DNA of 38,065 nucleotides, from positions 1-38,065 of the forward strand of contig NZ_SRID01000023.1 of the NCBI RefSeq assembly GCF_004684805.1. Direction: 5' to 3'. Source of the DNA: Streptomyces palmae (lineage in GTDB: Bacteria > Actinomycetota > Actinomycetes > Streptomycetales > Streptomycetaceae). The translations under genes and the position numbers were made by a program. Every line of letters begins with the position of its first letter. Within the stretch, counting starts at the first letter, position 1. Below, in pieces: positions 16,662-27,211 of this stretch. The notes under the pieces are model-generated. The model saw nothing but the letters and a program-made list of their open reading frames with translations. It ran no database searches and was not told the origin of the DNA.

Positions 16662-17675
16662 CGGCTCGCGCAACCGCTCCGCCGGTGCGCCGCCGCGCAG
16701 CAGGGCGGCGCCCAGCGGGGTCAGGGTGTGCAGCACCGCGCCGCCCTGGCGCAGCGTGTGCAGCAGCCCGGCCTCCCGCAGCACACTGGCGTGCTGGCTG
16801 GCCGAGGCCAGTGAGACCCCGACCCGGCGGGCGAGTTCGCTGGTGGTGCAGCCGCCGCCCACTCCCTGGAGCACCGCGGAGCGGGTCTGTCCGACCAGCT
16901 TGCTCAGCGAGCCGGACGGCTTCGCGGGGAACGCCGTCGGCTGCCGCAGCGGTCGCGGCGGGGCGCCGGCCGGGGAGTGCTCCACCGGGTAGACCAGCAC
17001 CGGGGTGAGTTCCGGGCTGAAGAAGGTCACCGGGGTGCGCCGGCAGAAGAAGGACGGGAGCAGCAGCAGTCCGCGGCCGCCGAGGAACAGGTCCCGGTCG
17101 GTGGGGTAGTCGACCTCCAGCACCGGGGAGCGCCAGCGCATGGTGGGCGGCAGTGAGGACAGCAGTCCGTCCGCCCCGCCGTCCAGTAACGCCCGGCCGC
17201 GGGTGGCCCGGTCGGCCTCGATACGGGCCTGGATGTGCGACCAGTACGGAGCGATCGCGGCCCGGTGGTAGGCGCGCAGCGCCCCGATCAGCCGGTCGAG
17301 GGCGCGGCCGCCGCCCTGGGCCAGGTCGAGGATCCAGCCGGGCAGCGGGCGGCCGGTGGCCAACCGGCCCACCTCGGTGTGGAGTCGGGGCTCCGGAGTG
17401 GCCCGCAGGGCGTCCATCGCGGCGTCCGCGCCGATTATTCCTTCGGCGGGTGTCAGGAAGTCCGGGAAATAGCCGCGCGGTGGAATCAGCGGGGCCAACA
17501 GGCGCGTTTCACCGTTCAATCGGGCGCGTGTTTCCGAGCGCCATTCGCCGTATACCGGCTCTGCCTGTTTGTCTCTGAGCCGATGGAAACTCAGTACGGT
17601 TTCCCAGAGAGCGTCCGGGCGGGTCGCCATCCGCAACCGCGCCAGATCGAGTTCACGGAAATGAACACGTAGCAC
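16650..17675 (-). CDS. DUF5937/ArsR-type winged-helix transcriptional regulator with a TTA codon
   Basis: The 341-residue protein has an N-terminal DUF5937-like region (residues 1-~240; it begins VLRVHFRELDLARLRMA, the usual opening of this Streptomyces family) and a C-terminal ArsR-like winged helix (~265-330: TTSELARRVGVSLASASQHASVL). I chose GTG 17675 because family members start there; the longer frame to 17741 runs through repeat-containing upstream DNA. Codon 163 (17187-17189) is TTA, so translation should depend on the bldA tRNA. The target genes are unknown. Two near-identical 15-base repeats upstream suggest autoregulation. It converges on the importer operon, with the stop inside the shared terminator. 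Confidence 0.82.
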   Translation of the reverse strand: MLRVHFRELDLARLRMATRPDALWETVLSFHRLRDKQAEPVYGEWRSETRARLNGETRLLAPLIPPRGYFPDFLTPAEGIIGADAAMDALRATPEPRLHTEVGRLATGRPLPGWILDLAQGGGRALDRLIGALRAYHRAAIAPYWSHIQARIEADRATRGRALLDGGADGLLSSLPPTMRWRSPVLEVDYPTDRDLFLGGRGLLLLPSFFCRRTPVTFFSPELTPVLVYPVEHSPAGAPPRPLRQPTAFPAKPSGSLSKLVGQTRSAVLQGVGGGCTTSELARRVGVSLASASQHASVLREAGLLHTLRQGGAVLHTLTPLGAALLRGGAPAERLREPSAP

Positions 17676-17689
17676 CAGGACCCCCACGC

Positions 17690-17861
17690 GTGTGACATCC
17701 GTGGCCACCCCCCGATCACGGATGAGTATGCACACTAACACAGCCAGTCACCATGCCCTTTTGGCCACGGTTGAAACGGGTCGCGGAGCCAGTGTGACAA
17801 GCGGAAAGCTGTTCTCAGGAAAGCGCGGGTAAACACCAGTGCGACATCCGTGGACGTCCAC
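17690..17861. repeat. Two 15-base repeats with adjoining palindromes upstream of the DUF5937 regulator
   Basis: GTGTGACATCCGTGG (17690-17704) and GTGCGACATCCGTGG (17839-17853) differ by one base and are 149 bases apart. Each runs into a palindrome: GTGGCCAC (17701-17708) and GTGGACGTCCAC (17850-17861). They sit in the ~440-base gene-free stretch 17676-18115 and are good candidates for regulator binding sites. I see no convincing small gene in that stretch; a GTG-started frame at 17909 exists but runs on as the antisense of ppdK. Confidence 0.45.
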
Positions 17862-17941
17862 AATTCAACAGGCGGTGCTCAGGGCCTGGATGCTCGTTCC
17901 CGTGGGGGGTGACGAGTGACGTACCGACCGCTGAGCACTTT

Positions 17942-17971
17942 GTTGCCGCTCGGGCCGATGCGAGCGGCAAC
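17942..17971. repeat. Hairpin GTTGCCGCTCG / CGAGCGGCAAC
   Basis: A perfect 11-bp inverted repeat (17942-17952 and 17961-17971) with an 8-base loop, 22 bases from the next hairpin. It may be part of a tandem terminator after ppdK, or an operator. Confidence 0.45.
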
Positions 17972-17992
17972 GGCTCCCGTGGGGGGAGTGAG

Positions 17993-18027
17993 AGGGGGCG
18001 GCACCTCCGCACAGAGTGCCGCCCCCT
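17993..18027. terminator. Terminator hairpin downstream of ppdK
   Basis: AGGGGGCGGCAC (17993-18004) and GTGCCGCCCCCT (18016-18027) form a perfect 12-bp stem with an 11-base loop, about 90 bases after the ppdK stop on the minus strand. No T-run follows. Confidence 0.6.
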
Positions 18028-18115
18028 TGCAATCCGGAGCCGTCCGGCCGGGGTGAGGGTTTCGGAATCCCCGGGCCGGCTCCGGTGGCTGTTCGGTCCT
18101 CCTCGCCCGTGGCGG

Positions 18116-20830
<2,715 letters not shown>

Positions 20831-20942
20831 CGACTCGACTCCTCCTGGGGTCCCCCCGGACGAGGGTGGGGGGAGGCTGCCCTGACGGCGAGGAACATAC
20901 CCAGATCGAAGGCTCATCGGTACGTCCACTCGTGCGTCATAC

Positions 20943-20983
20943 GGTCGTAACGACCCCTCTGCCAGGAGATCGAAAGTGGCAGA
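20943..20983. promoter_or_regulatory. Two inverted repeats upstream of ppdK
   Basis: GGTCG-TAA-CGACC (20943-20955) and TCTGCCA-N12-TGGCAGA (20958-20983) lie 113-153 bases before the ppdK start. They could be operators or leader hairpins. No riboswitch class was recognised. Confidence 0.4.
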
Positions 20984-21098
20984 TCAGATGAGCGCACCCC
21001 AGGTGTCCGTTCATTAGTCGAACACATACTCACTCAGGGTGGCCGTGAAACGTGGTTCGCCACACCGAGCGTGGCATTCACGAGACAAGTTCGAAGAT

Positions 21099-21129
21099 CA
21101 TAGGGGTGGCACTCCGTGCCACCCCTATG
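21099..21129. terminator. Strong hairpin between dusB and ppdK
   Basis: CATAGGGGTGGCA (21099-21111) and TGCCACCCCTATG (21117-21129) form a perfect 13-bp stem with loop CTCCG. On the minus strand it follows the dusB stop by 126 bases, so it probably ends the dusB transcript. The gene-free stretch 20831-21254 otherwise holds the inverted repeats listed separately. Confidence 0.65.
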
Positions 21130-21150
21130 AGAGATGCAGTCGCTCGAAAA

Positions 21151-21166
21151 TTGCTCATATGAGCAA
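21151..21166. promoter_or_regulatory. Perfect 16-base palindrome TTGCTCATATGAGCAA
   Basis: The sequence equals its own reverse complement with no loop, and is AT-rich in a GC-rich background. That fits a protein-binding operator better than a terminator. It lies between dusB and ppdK; which gene it would serve is unclear. Confidence 0.45.
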
Positions 21167-21176
21167 ACCCGGTATC

Positions 21177-21198
21177 AGGCGTGGCGAGAATCACGCCT
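21177..21198. terminator. Weak hairpin shortly after dusB
   Basis: AGGCGTG (21177-21183) and CACGCCT (21192-21198) form a 7-bp stem with an 8-base loop, 57 bases after the dusB stop on the minus strand. It may add to termination. Confidence 0.4.
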
Positions 21199-21254
21199 TG
21201 CCGGATGGCCGGATCCCAGCATTCGGACCCCCTGACGTGATCGAAACGGCGACA

Positions 21255-22442
21255 TCATCCGCCCGAAGTGTCCATTTCTGCACCCTCGCCGACCGATGCG
21301 TGCTCATACGGGTCGTCCAACCAGCCGTCCGGTAGCACCACCCGATTGCGCCCCGAGGTACGCCCCCGGGGGCCGTCGGCGCCCGCGGGCCATTTCTGGT
21401 CGAGTTCCAGATCGCTCATCAGAGCGTCCAGTTCGTCCAGGGATGAGGTGATTGCCAGGCGCTTGCGCATCTCCGAGCCGATGGAGAAGCCCTTGGTGTA
21501 CCAGGCGACGTGCTTGCGGAAGTCGATGACACCCCGCTCCTCGTCCTCCAGCCACTCGGCCAGCAGCTCCGCGTGCCGCCGCATCACCGCCGCCACCTGG
21601 CGCAGGGTGGGCGTCGCCGGGGCCGCGGTGCCCTCGAAGGCGGCCACCAGATCGCCGAAGAGCCAGGGCCGGCCCAGGCAGCCGCGGCCCACCACGACCC
21701 CGTCGCAGCCGGTCTCGCGCACCATCCGCACCGCGTCCTCGGCGCACCAGATGTCGCCGTTGCCCAGCACCGGGATCTCCGGCACGGCCTCCTTCAGCCG
21801 GGCGATCGCCTCCCAGTCCGCCGTGCCGCCGTAGTGCTGCGCCGCGGTGCGGCCGTGCAGGGCGATGGCGGTGACCCCCTCCTCGACCGCGATCCGGCCC
21901 GCGTCCAGGTAGGTGAGGTGGTCGTCGTCGATGCCCTTGCGCATCTTCATCGTCACCGGCAGCTCCCCGGCGCCGGTCACCGCCTCGCGCAGGATGGCGC
22001 GGAGCAGGTGCCGCTTGTACGGCAGCGCCGAGCCGCCGCCCTTGCGGGTCACCTTGGGGACCGGGCAGCCGAAGTTCAGGTCGATGTGGTCGGCGAGGTC
22101 CTCCTCGACGATCATCCGCACCGCCTTGCCCACGGTCACCGGGTCCACCCCGTACAGCTGGATGGAGCGCGGCTGCTCGGAGCTGTCGAAGTGGACCAGC
22201 CGCATGGTCTTGGCGTCCCGCTCGACCAGCGCCCGGGTGGTGATCATCTCGCTGACGAACAGCCCCTTGCCGACGGCGGCCGCGGTCCTCGGGGCGCCTC
22301 CCTGGGCCTCCCAGCCGACACCCGCGGCGAACTCGCGGCACAGGGTGCGGAAGGGCGCGTTGGTGATCCCGGCCATCGGCGCGAGCACCACCGGCGGCCA
22401 GACCGTGTGCGGTCCGATCTGCAGCTGCCTCGTCTGGGTCAT
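21255..22442 (-). CDS. dusB: tRNA-dihydrouridine synthase
   Basis: The 395-residue flavoenzyme reduces specific uridines in tRNA to dihydrouridine. Visible features: VVLAPMAGITNAPFR (FMN-binding barrel start, residues ~18-32), DLNFGCPVPKVTRKGGGSAL with the catalytic Cys (near 130), the KMRKG strand, ALHGRTAAQHY, and PVLGNGDIW followed by VVVGRGCLGRPW (phosphate site). The C-terminal third is the helical tRNA-binding domain. I chose ATG 22442 with GAGGAAG upstream; the longer frame to 22544 lies in repeat-rich intergenic DNA. An insertion-like stretch of ~18 residues rich in Gly and Ala (GVGWEAQGGAPRTAAAV) follows LCREFAA; I recall family members passing from LCRE almost directly to the GLFVSEM strand. 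Confidence 0.93.
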   Translation of the reverse strand: MTQTRQLQIGPHTVWPPVVLAPMAGITNAPFRTLCREFAAGVGWEAQGGAPRTAAAVGKGLFVSEMITTRALVERDAKTMRLVHFDSSEQPRSIQLYGVDPVTVGKAVRMIVEEDLADHIDLNFGCPVPKVTRKGGGSALPYKRHLLRAILREAVTGAGELPVTMKMRKGIDDDHLTYLDAGRIAVEEGVTAIALHGRTAAQHYGGTADWEAIARLKEAVPEIPVLGNGDIWCAEDAVRMVRETGCDGVVVGRGCLGRPWLFGDLVAAFEGTAAPATPTLRQVAAVMRRHAELLAEWLEDEERGVIDFRKHVAWYTKGFSIGSEMRKRLAITSSLDELDALMSDLELDQKWPAGADGPRGRTSGRNRVVLPDGWLDDPYEHASVGEGAEMDTSGG

Positions 22443-22511
22443 GGAACCGGCTTCCTCAGGGTGGTACGCAGGGCGTGGCGGACAGGGGCGGACCTCCCAT
22501 TGTCCCGCACC

Positions 22512-22720
22512 CGCGAGGCGGCCGGTCCGCGGCCGTACGAGCACGGCGCAGCGGGAGGGGCGTACGGCGACACCGGTGGGTCGGGGCGCACCGGCGGAGC
22601 CACGATGCCTGTGGTGGACGGCCCGCGTCGGCGAGCCGGCGGCGGTCCGCGGCCGTGTGCGGCGGTCGTTCGAACGTGAGGGGGAGAGAGGGCGCGAGGC
22701 GGCCGGTCCGCGGCCGTACG
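22512..22720 (+). repeat. Direct repeat of 28 bp plus a partial third copy upstream of dusB
   Basis: An identical 28-base unit (starting CGCGAGGCGGCCGG and ending CCGCGGCCGTACG) occurs at 22512-22539 and 22693-22720, 181 bases apart; a 14-base part of it (CGGTCCGCGGCCGT) recurs at 22643-22656. The gene-free stretch 22443-22908 between dusB and glyS consists of this repeat-rich, very GC-rich DNA and the glyS terminator. No gene was found in it. Confidence 0.7.
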
Positions 22721-22847
22721 GCGCCGGGGGCTCGCCTGAGCGCGAGGTGGGAGTGCGGGCCGGCGGAGCCGCCCGCGTGACGCCGGAGGCGGGGAGGCGT
22801 GGCGTACGGCAGGCTCTCCGCGTACGGCGGGGTGTCCGGTGTACGGC

Positions 22848-22887
22848 AAGGGCCCCCGACCCCCTCTGAGGGGAGCCGGAGGCCCTT
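22848..22887 (-). terminator. Terminator of glyS
   Basis: A long imperfect hairpin starts with AAGGGCC (22848-22854) and closes with GGCCCTT (22881-22887); CCG/CGG and CCCCT/AGGGG pairs lie inside. It begins 21 bases after the glyS stop on the minus strand. Confidence 0.75.
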
Positions 22888-22908
22888 GGCGCGGTGGTGC
22901 CGACGGGG

Positions 22909-24291
22909 TCAGCAGCCGATGAGGCGGCCGCCCAGGTAGGCCTGGATCTGGTCCAGGGAGACGCGCTCCTGCTTCATCGTGTCGCGCTCGCGCACGGTGA
23001 CCGCGTTGTCCTCGAGGGTGTCGAAGTCGACGGTGACGCAGAACGGGGTGCCGATCTCGTCCTGGCGGCGGTAGCGGCGGCCGATGGCGCCCGCGTCGTC
23101 GAAGTCGATGTTCCAGTGCTTGCGCAGGTCCGTGGCGAGTCCCTTGGCCTTCGGGGACAGCTCCGGGTTGCGGGACAGGGGCAGCACCGCGACCTTGACC
23201 GGCGCCAGGCGCGGGTCGAGGCGCATCACGGTGCGCTTCTCCATCTTGCCCTTGGCGTTCGGCGCCTCGTCCTCGAAGTAGGCGTCGAGCATGAAGGCGA
23301 GCATGGCGCGGCCCACGCCGGCGGCCGGCTCGATGACGAACGGGGTCCAGCGCTCACCGGCCTCCTGGTCGAAGTACGACAGGTCCTGGCCGGACGCCTT
23401 GGAGTGCGCCTTGAGGTCGTAGTCGGTGCGGTTGGCCACGCCCTCCAGCTCGCCCCACTCGGCGCCGCCGAAGTTGAAGCGGTACTCGATGTCCGCGGTG
23501 CGCTTGGAGTAGTGGGACAGCTTCTCCTTGGGGTGCTCGTACCAGCGGATGTTCTCCTCCCGCAGGCCGAGGTCCCGGTACCAGTTCCAGCGCTGGTCCA
23601 TCCAGTACTGCTGCCAGTCCTCGTCCTCACCCGGCTTGCAGAAGAACTCCATCTCCATCTGCTCGAACTCGCGGGTGCGGAAGATGAAGTTGCCCGGGGT
23701 GATCTCGTTCCGGAAGGACTTGCCGATCTGGGCGATGCCGAACGGCGGCTTCCGGCGCGAGGTCTGCTGGACCTGCATGAAGTTGGTGAAGATGCCCTGG
23801 GCGGTCTCCGGGCGCAGGTAGGCGACCGAGCCGGAGTCCTGGGTGGGGCCGAGGTGGGTGGAGAGCAGGCCGGAGAACTGCTTGGGCTCGGTGAAGCCGC
23901 CCTTGTTGCCGCAGTTCGGGCAGTTGATGTCGGCGAGGCCGTTGGCCGGGGCCTTGCCGTGCTTGGCCTCGTACGCCTCCTCCAGGTGGTCGGCGCGGAA
24001 GCGCTTGTGGCAGGAGGTGCACTCGGTGAGCGGGTCGGTGAAGGTGGCGACGTGACCGGACGCCTCCCAGACCTCGCGGGCCAGGATCACCGAGGAGTCG
24101 AGGCCGACCACATCGTCACGCGAGGTGACCATGGAGCGCCACCACTGCCGCTTGATGTTCTCCTTCAGTTCCACACCGAGCGGTCCGTAGTCCCAGGCGG
24201 CGCGCTGGCCGCCGTAGATCTCACTGCAGGGGTAGACGAAGCCACGGCGCTTGCTCAGGCTGACGATGCTGTCGATCTTGTCGGCGGCCAC
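22909..24291 (-). CDS. glyS: Glycine--tRNA ligase (homodimeric class II type)
   Basis: The 460-residue enzyme charges tRNA-Gly. The N-terminus [20 protein letters not shown], then [13 protein letters not shown], is typical of the single-chain type. A zinc-binding insert is visible (CTSCHKRF near residue 77 and CPNCGNKGG near 112). The class II motifs follow as [34 protein letters not shown] (motif 2) and [13 protein letters not shown] (motif 3, near 335). The C-terminal anticodon-binding domain covers ~365-455. The start is GTG 24291 with GAAGAGAG upstream. It is divergent from znuA; the 142-base gap carries the Zur-controlled promoter, and any effect of Zur on glyS is unknown. Confidence 0.97.
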   Translation of the reverse strand: MAADKIDSIVSLSKRRGFVYPCSEIYGGQRAAWDYGPLGVELKENIKRQWWRSMVTSRDDVVGLDSSVILAREVWEASGHVATFTDPLTECTSCHKRFRADHLEEAYEAKHGKAPANGLADINCPNCGNKGGFTEPKQFSGLLSTHLGPTQDSGSVAYLRPETAQGIFTNFMQVQQTSRRKPPFGIAQIGKSFRNEITPGNFIFRTREFEQMEMEFFCKPGEDEDWQQYWMDQRWNWYRDLGLREENIRWYEHPKEKLSHYSKRTADIEYRFNFGGAEWGELEGVANRTDYDLKAHSKASGQDLSYFDQEAGERWTPFVIEPAAGVGRAMLAFMLDAYFEDEAPNAKGKMEKRTVMRLDPRLAPVKVAVLPLSRNPELSPKAKGLATDLRKHWNIDFDDAGAIGRRYRRQDEIGTPFCVTVDFDTLEDNAVTVRERDTMKQERVSLDQIQAYLGGRLIGC

Positions 24292-24396
24292 GGTGCTCTC
24301 TTCATTGATGACGACGAAGCGAATGCCTCAGGTTACCGGCGCGTGCACCCCCTGGATCAAATCGGATGCGGGTCGGACGGCCCCCGACCGGCCTTG

Positions 24397-24434
24397 TTGA
24401 CAATGGTTTCCACTTTTGTTGAAAATGACTGTCA
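24397..24434 (+). promoter_or_regulatory. znuA promoter with two tandem Zur-box matches
   Basis: TGACAATGGTTTCCA (24398-24412) and TGAAAATGACTGTCA (24420-24434) both resemble the Streptomyces Zur box as I recall it (TGAAAATGATTTTCA); each matches at 12 of 15 positions. They are 22 bases apart, about two helical turns. A promoter-like TTGACA (24397-24402) and GAAAAT (24421-24426, spacer 18) lie inside them, so bound Zur would block the polymerase. The predicted transcript start is 24433-24434, on the ATG itself. Confidence 0.75.
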
Positions 24435-25417
24435 TGAACGCACGCCCCCTCATACCCATGGCGGCCGTGACCACGGTCGCCGCACTCTCCATGGCAGCCC
24501 TCGGTGGCTGCACCAACCACACCAGCGGGCGGACCGAGGACGGGAAGCTCAAGGTGGTGGCGTCGTTCTATCCGATGGAGTTCCTGGCGGAACGTATCGG
24601 CGGCAACCACATAGAGCTCTCCACGCTGACCAAGCCGGGCGTGGAGCCGCACGACCTGGAGATCAGCCCCCGGCAGACCGCCCGGCTCAGCGAGGCCGGT
24701 CTGGTGGTCTACCTCAAGGGGCTGCAGCCCGCGGTGGACGAGGCGATCGGCCAGGCGGAACCGAAGCAGGTCGCCGACGCCGCCGACTTCACCCGTTTCG
24801 AGGAGCACGGCACCGAGGTCCACGGCGACGAGGGCCACTCCGGAGAAGAGGGGGAGGGCGGGGCGCACGAGGGCCACGACCACAGCCACGACGCCGGGTC
24901 CGACCCGCACGTGTGGCTGGACCCGGTGCGGTACGCGCAGGTCGCGCGCGGTGTGGGCAAGGCCCTGGAGAAGGCCGACCCGGACCACGCCGGCGCGTAT
25001 CGGAAGAACACCGCGGCCCTGGTCAAGGAGCTGGACGCGCTGAACACCGAGTTCCGCGAGGGCCTCGCCGACCGCGCCACCAGCACCTTCATCACCACCC
25101 ACTCGGCCTTCGGCTACCTCGCCGAGCGGTACGGGCTCACCCAGGAGGCGATCTCCGGCGTGGACCCCGAGTCCGAGCCGAGCCCGGCCCGGATGCGGGA
25201 GCTGCACGACGCGGCGGAGCGGGACAAGGTCGACACCGTCTTCTTCGAGACGCTGGCCAGCGACCGGACCGCGAAGACCCTGGCCGGAGACCTGCATCTG
25301 AAGACCGATGTACTCGACCCGATCGAGGGCATCGGCGACAAGTCCAAGGGCGACGACTACCTCGCCGTCCAGCGGGCGAACCTCAAGGCCCTGCAGCGGG
25401 CCCTCGGCGGGAAGTGA
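24434..25417 (+). CDS. znuA: Zinc ABC importer solute-binding lipoprotein
   Basis: The 327-residue protein is a cluster A-I (ZnuA/TroA-type) metal-binding lipoprotein. The signal ends in a clear lipobox LGGC with Cys at residue 26. Metal ligands expected from the family are present: His in VEPHDLE, His in SDPHVWLDP, His in TTHSAFGYLAERYG and the acidic DTVFFETLAS. Between the first two is the His/Asp/Glu-rich flexible loop typical of zinc-specific members (HEGHDHSHD, DNA ~24,807-24,910). I chose ATG 24434; ATG 24425 is also in frame. Neither has a ribosome site, and the promoter position suggests a leaderless message. znuC follows after 13 bases. Expression should be repressed by Zur when zinc is plentiful. 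Confidence 0.93.
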   Translation: MNARPLIPMAAVTTVAALSMAALGGCTNHTSGRTEDGKLKVVASFYPMEFLAERIGGNHIELSTLTKPGVEPHDLEISPRQTARLSEAGLVVYLKGLQPAVDEAIGQAEPKQVADAADFTRFEEHGTEVHGDEGHSGEEGEGGAHEGHDHSHDAGSDPHVWLDPVRYAQVARGVGKALEKADPDHAGAYRKNTAALVKELDALNTEFREGLADRATSTFITTHSAFGYLAERYGLTQEAISGVDPESEPSPARMRELHDAAERDKVDTVFFETLASDRTAKTLAGDLHLKTDVLDPIEGIGDKSKGDDYLAVQRANLKALQRALGGK

Positions 25418-25430
25418 CGGAGGCGACGCA

Positions 25431-26198
25431 ATGAAGGAGCCGGTGATATCGCTGAGCGGAGGCACCGCCTCGCTCGGTTCCCGACCCGTACTGCGCGGGG
25501 TGGACCTCACGGTGCACCGCGGCGAGGTGGTCGCCCTGCTGGGGGCCAACGGATCGGGGAAGTCCACCGCGGTACGCGCCGTGGTGGGGCAGGTCCCGCT
25601 GACCGGCGGCACCCTGGAGCTCTTCGGCACCCCGCACCGCCGTTTCCGGCAGTGGGCCCGGATCGGCTACGTACCGCAGCGCACCACCGCGGCCAGCGGG
25701 GTGCCCGCCACCGTCCGCGAGGTGGTCTCGGCGGGGCGGCTGGCCCGCAACCGACTGGCTCCGCCGCGCAGGGCCGACCGGGAGGCGGTGCGGCGCGCCC
25801 TGGAGCTGGTGGGCCTGGCCGACCGGGCCCAGGACTCGGTCAACGCGCTCTCCGGCGGCCAGCACCAGCGGGTGCTGATCGCCCGCGCGCTGGCCGGCGA
25901 GCCGGAACTGCTGATCATGGACGAGCCGATGGCCGGGGTGGACCTGGACAGCCAGCGGATCCTCGCCGACACCCTGCGCGGCCAGGTCGCCCAGGGCGCC
26001 ACCGTGCTGCTGGTACTGCACGAGCTGGGCCCGCTGGAGCCGCTCATCGACCGCGCCGTGGTGCTGCGGGAGGGCTGCGTGGTCCATGACGGCCCGCCGC
26101 CCGAGGCCGTCGGGCAGCACGCGCTGCCGGGCCACGACCATGTGCACCCGCACGGGCCGCACGACGCCGAACCGATCCGGACGGGGCTGCTCACCTGA
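25431..26198 (+). CDS. znuC: Zinc ABC importer ATP-binding protein with His-rich tail
   Basis: The 255-residue ATPase powers zinc import. Walker A GANGSGKST (near residue 42), Q-loop YVPQR, signature LSGGQHQRV (near 140), Walker B LLIMDEP and the H-loop LHE are all intact. The C-terminal ~35 residues are His-rich (GQHALPGHDHVHPHGPHD), a possible zinc-sensing or zinc-buffering tail. ATG 25431 lies after GGAGGCG. Its stop overlaps the start of znuB (TGATG), which indicates translational coupling. Confidence 0.94.
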   Translation: MKEPVISLSGGTASLGSRPVLRGVDLTVHRGEVVALLGANGSGKSTAVRAVVGQVPLTGGTLELFGTPHRRFRQWARIGYVPQRTTAASGVPATVREVVSAGRLARNRLAPPRRADREAVRRALELVGLADRAQDSVNALSGGQHQRVLIARALAGEPELLIMDEPMAGVDLDSQRILADTLRGQVAQGATVLLVLHELGPLEPLIDRAVVLREGCVVHDGPPPEAVGQHALPGHDHVHPHGPHDAEPIRTGLLT

Positions 26199-27100
26199 TG
26201 GAGATCCTGAACTACGCCTTCATGCAGCGGGCGCTGATCGCCGCCCTGCTGATCGGCATCACCGCGCCCGCGGTCGGCATCTACCTGGTGCAGCGGCGCC
26301 AGGCGATCATGGGCGACGGCATCGGGCACGTGGCGCTCACCGGTGTCGCCCTCGGCTTCCTGACCGGCGCCAACCCGGTGTGGACCGCGGTGCTGGTCTC
26401 CTCGCTCGGCGCCATCGTGATGGAGCTGATCCGCTGGTACGGCAAGACCCGCGGGGACCTGGCGCTGGCGATGCTCTTCTACGGCGGTATGGCCGGCGGC
26501 GTGCTGCTGATCAACCTGTCGCCGACGGGCTCCAACGCCAATCTGACCACCTACCTCTTCGGGTCGATCACCACCGTCTCCGAGCAGGACGTGACCGCGA
26601 TCAGCCTGTTGGCGGGCTTCGTGGTGCTGGTGACGCTGGGGCTGCGCAGGCAGCTGTTCGCGGTCTGCCAGGACGAGGAGTTCGCCCGGGTGACCGGGCT
26701 GCCGGTGCGGCTGCTGAACCTGCTGCTGGCCGTCACCGCCGCGGTCACCGTCACGGTGGCCATGCGGGTGGTCGGCCTGCTGCTGGTCAGCGCGCTGATG
26801 GTGATCCCGGTCGCGGCCGCCCAGCAGGCCACCCGCGGCTTCGCCATGACGCTGGCGCTGGCCATCGGCATCGGGGTGACGGTCACCCTGTCCGGCACGG
26901 TCTTCTCCTACTACCAGGACGTCCCACCGGGGGCCACCATCGTGCTGCTGGCCATCGGGGTCTTCGCGGTGATCACCGCGCTGGCGGCGCCACTGGCGAG
27001 AAAGCGCGCCCGGCGCGGTACCGAAGCCGAGTCGTCGTGCACCCTTGAATCGAACACCGTGCCGGGCGGTCGGAGCGCCGGAGACGACGTCCGGGTCTGA
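26198..27100 (+). CDS. znuB: Zinc ABC importer membrane permease
   Basis: The 300-residue protein belongs to the ABC-3 permease family, with about eight transmembrane helices. Family-typical stretches are IYLVQRRQAIMGDGIGHVAL (residues ~27-46), the region CQDEEFARVTGLPVRLLN that contacts the ATPase, and VVGLLLVSALMVIPVAAAQQ. It starts at ATG 26198, one base into the znuC stop. It forms the membrane channel for zinc delivered by ZnuA and powered by ZnuC. zur follows 111 bases later on the same strand. Confidence 0.94.
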   Translation: MEILNYAFMQRALIAALLIGITAPAVGIYLVQRRQAIMGDGIGHVALTGVALGFLTGANPVWTAVLVSSLGAIVMELIRWYGKTRGDLALAMLFYGGMAGGVLLINLSPTGSNANLTTYLFGSITTVSEQDVTAISLLAGFVVLVTLGLRRQLFAVCQDEEFARVTGLPVRLLNLLLAVTAAVTVTVAMRVVGLLLVSALMVIPVAAAQQATRGFAMTLALAIGIGVTVTLSGTVFSYYQDVPPGATIVLLAIGVFAVITALAAPLARKRARRGTEAESSCTLESNTVPGGRSAGDDVRV

Positions 27101-27211
27101 GGCTCCTGTTGCGGTTGTTGCGGAGGAGTCCGTGCGAACGGGATCACCTGGCACAATGGCCGGGCGCAGTGCGCACGGGTGAGACGAGCAGGCGAGCTTG
27201 AGGAGGCAGCT

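Noticed and set aside
17690..17800. TGTGACA sequences as further ECF41 promoters on the minus strand
   Set aside because: No CGTC element is found at 16-17 bases from them.
21039..21335. 98-codon plus-strand frame between ppdK and dusB
   Set aside because: It spans the strong terminator hairpin and the end of dusB, and has no ribosome site or recognisable protein character.
22512..22720. 28-bp repeats as a CRISPR array
   Set aside because: Only two full copies with a 153-base gap and no cas genes nearby; the repeat is GC-rich intergenic sequence.
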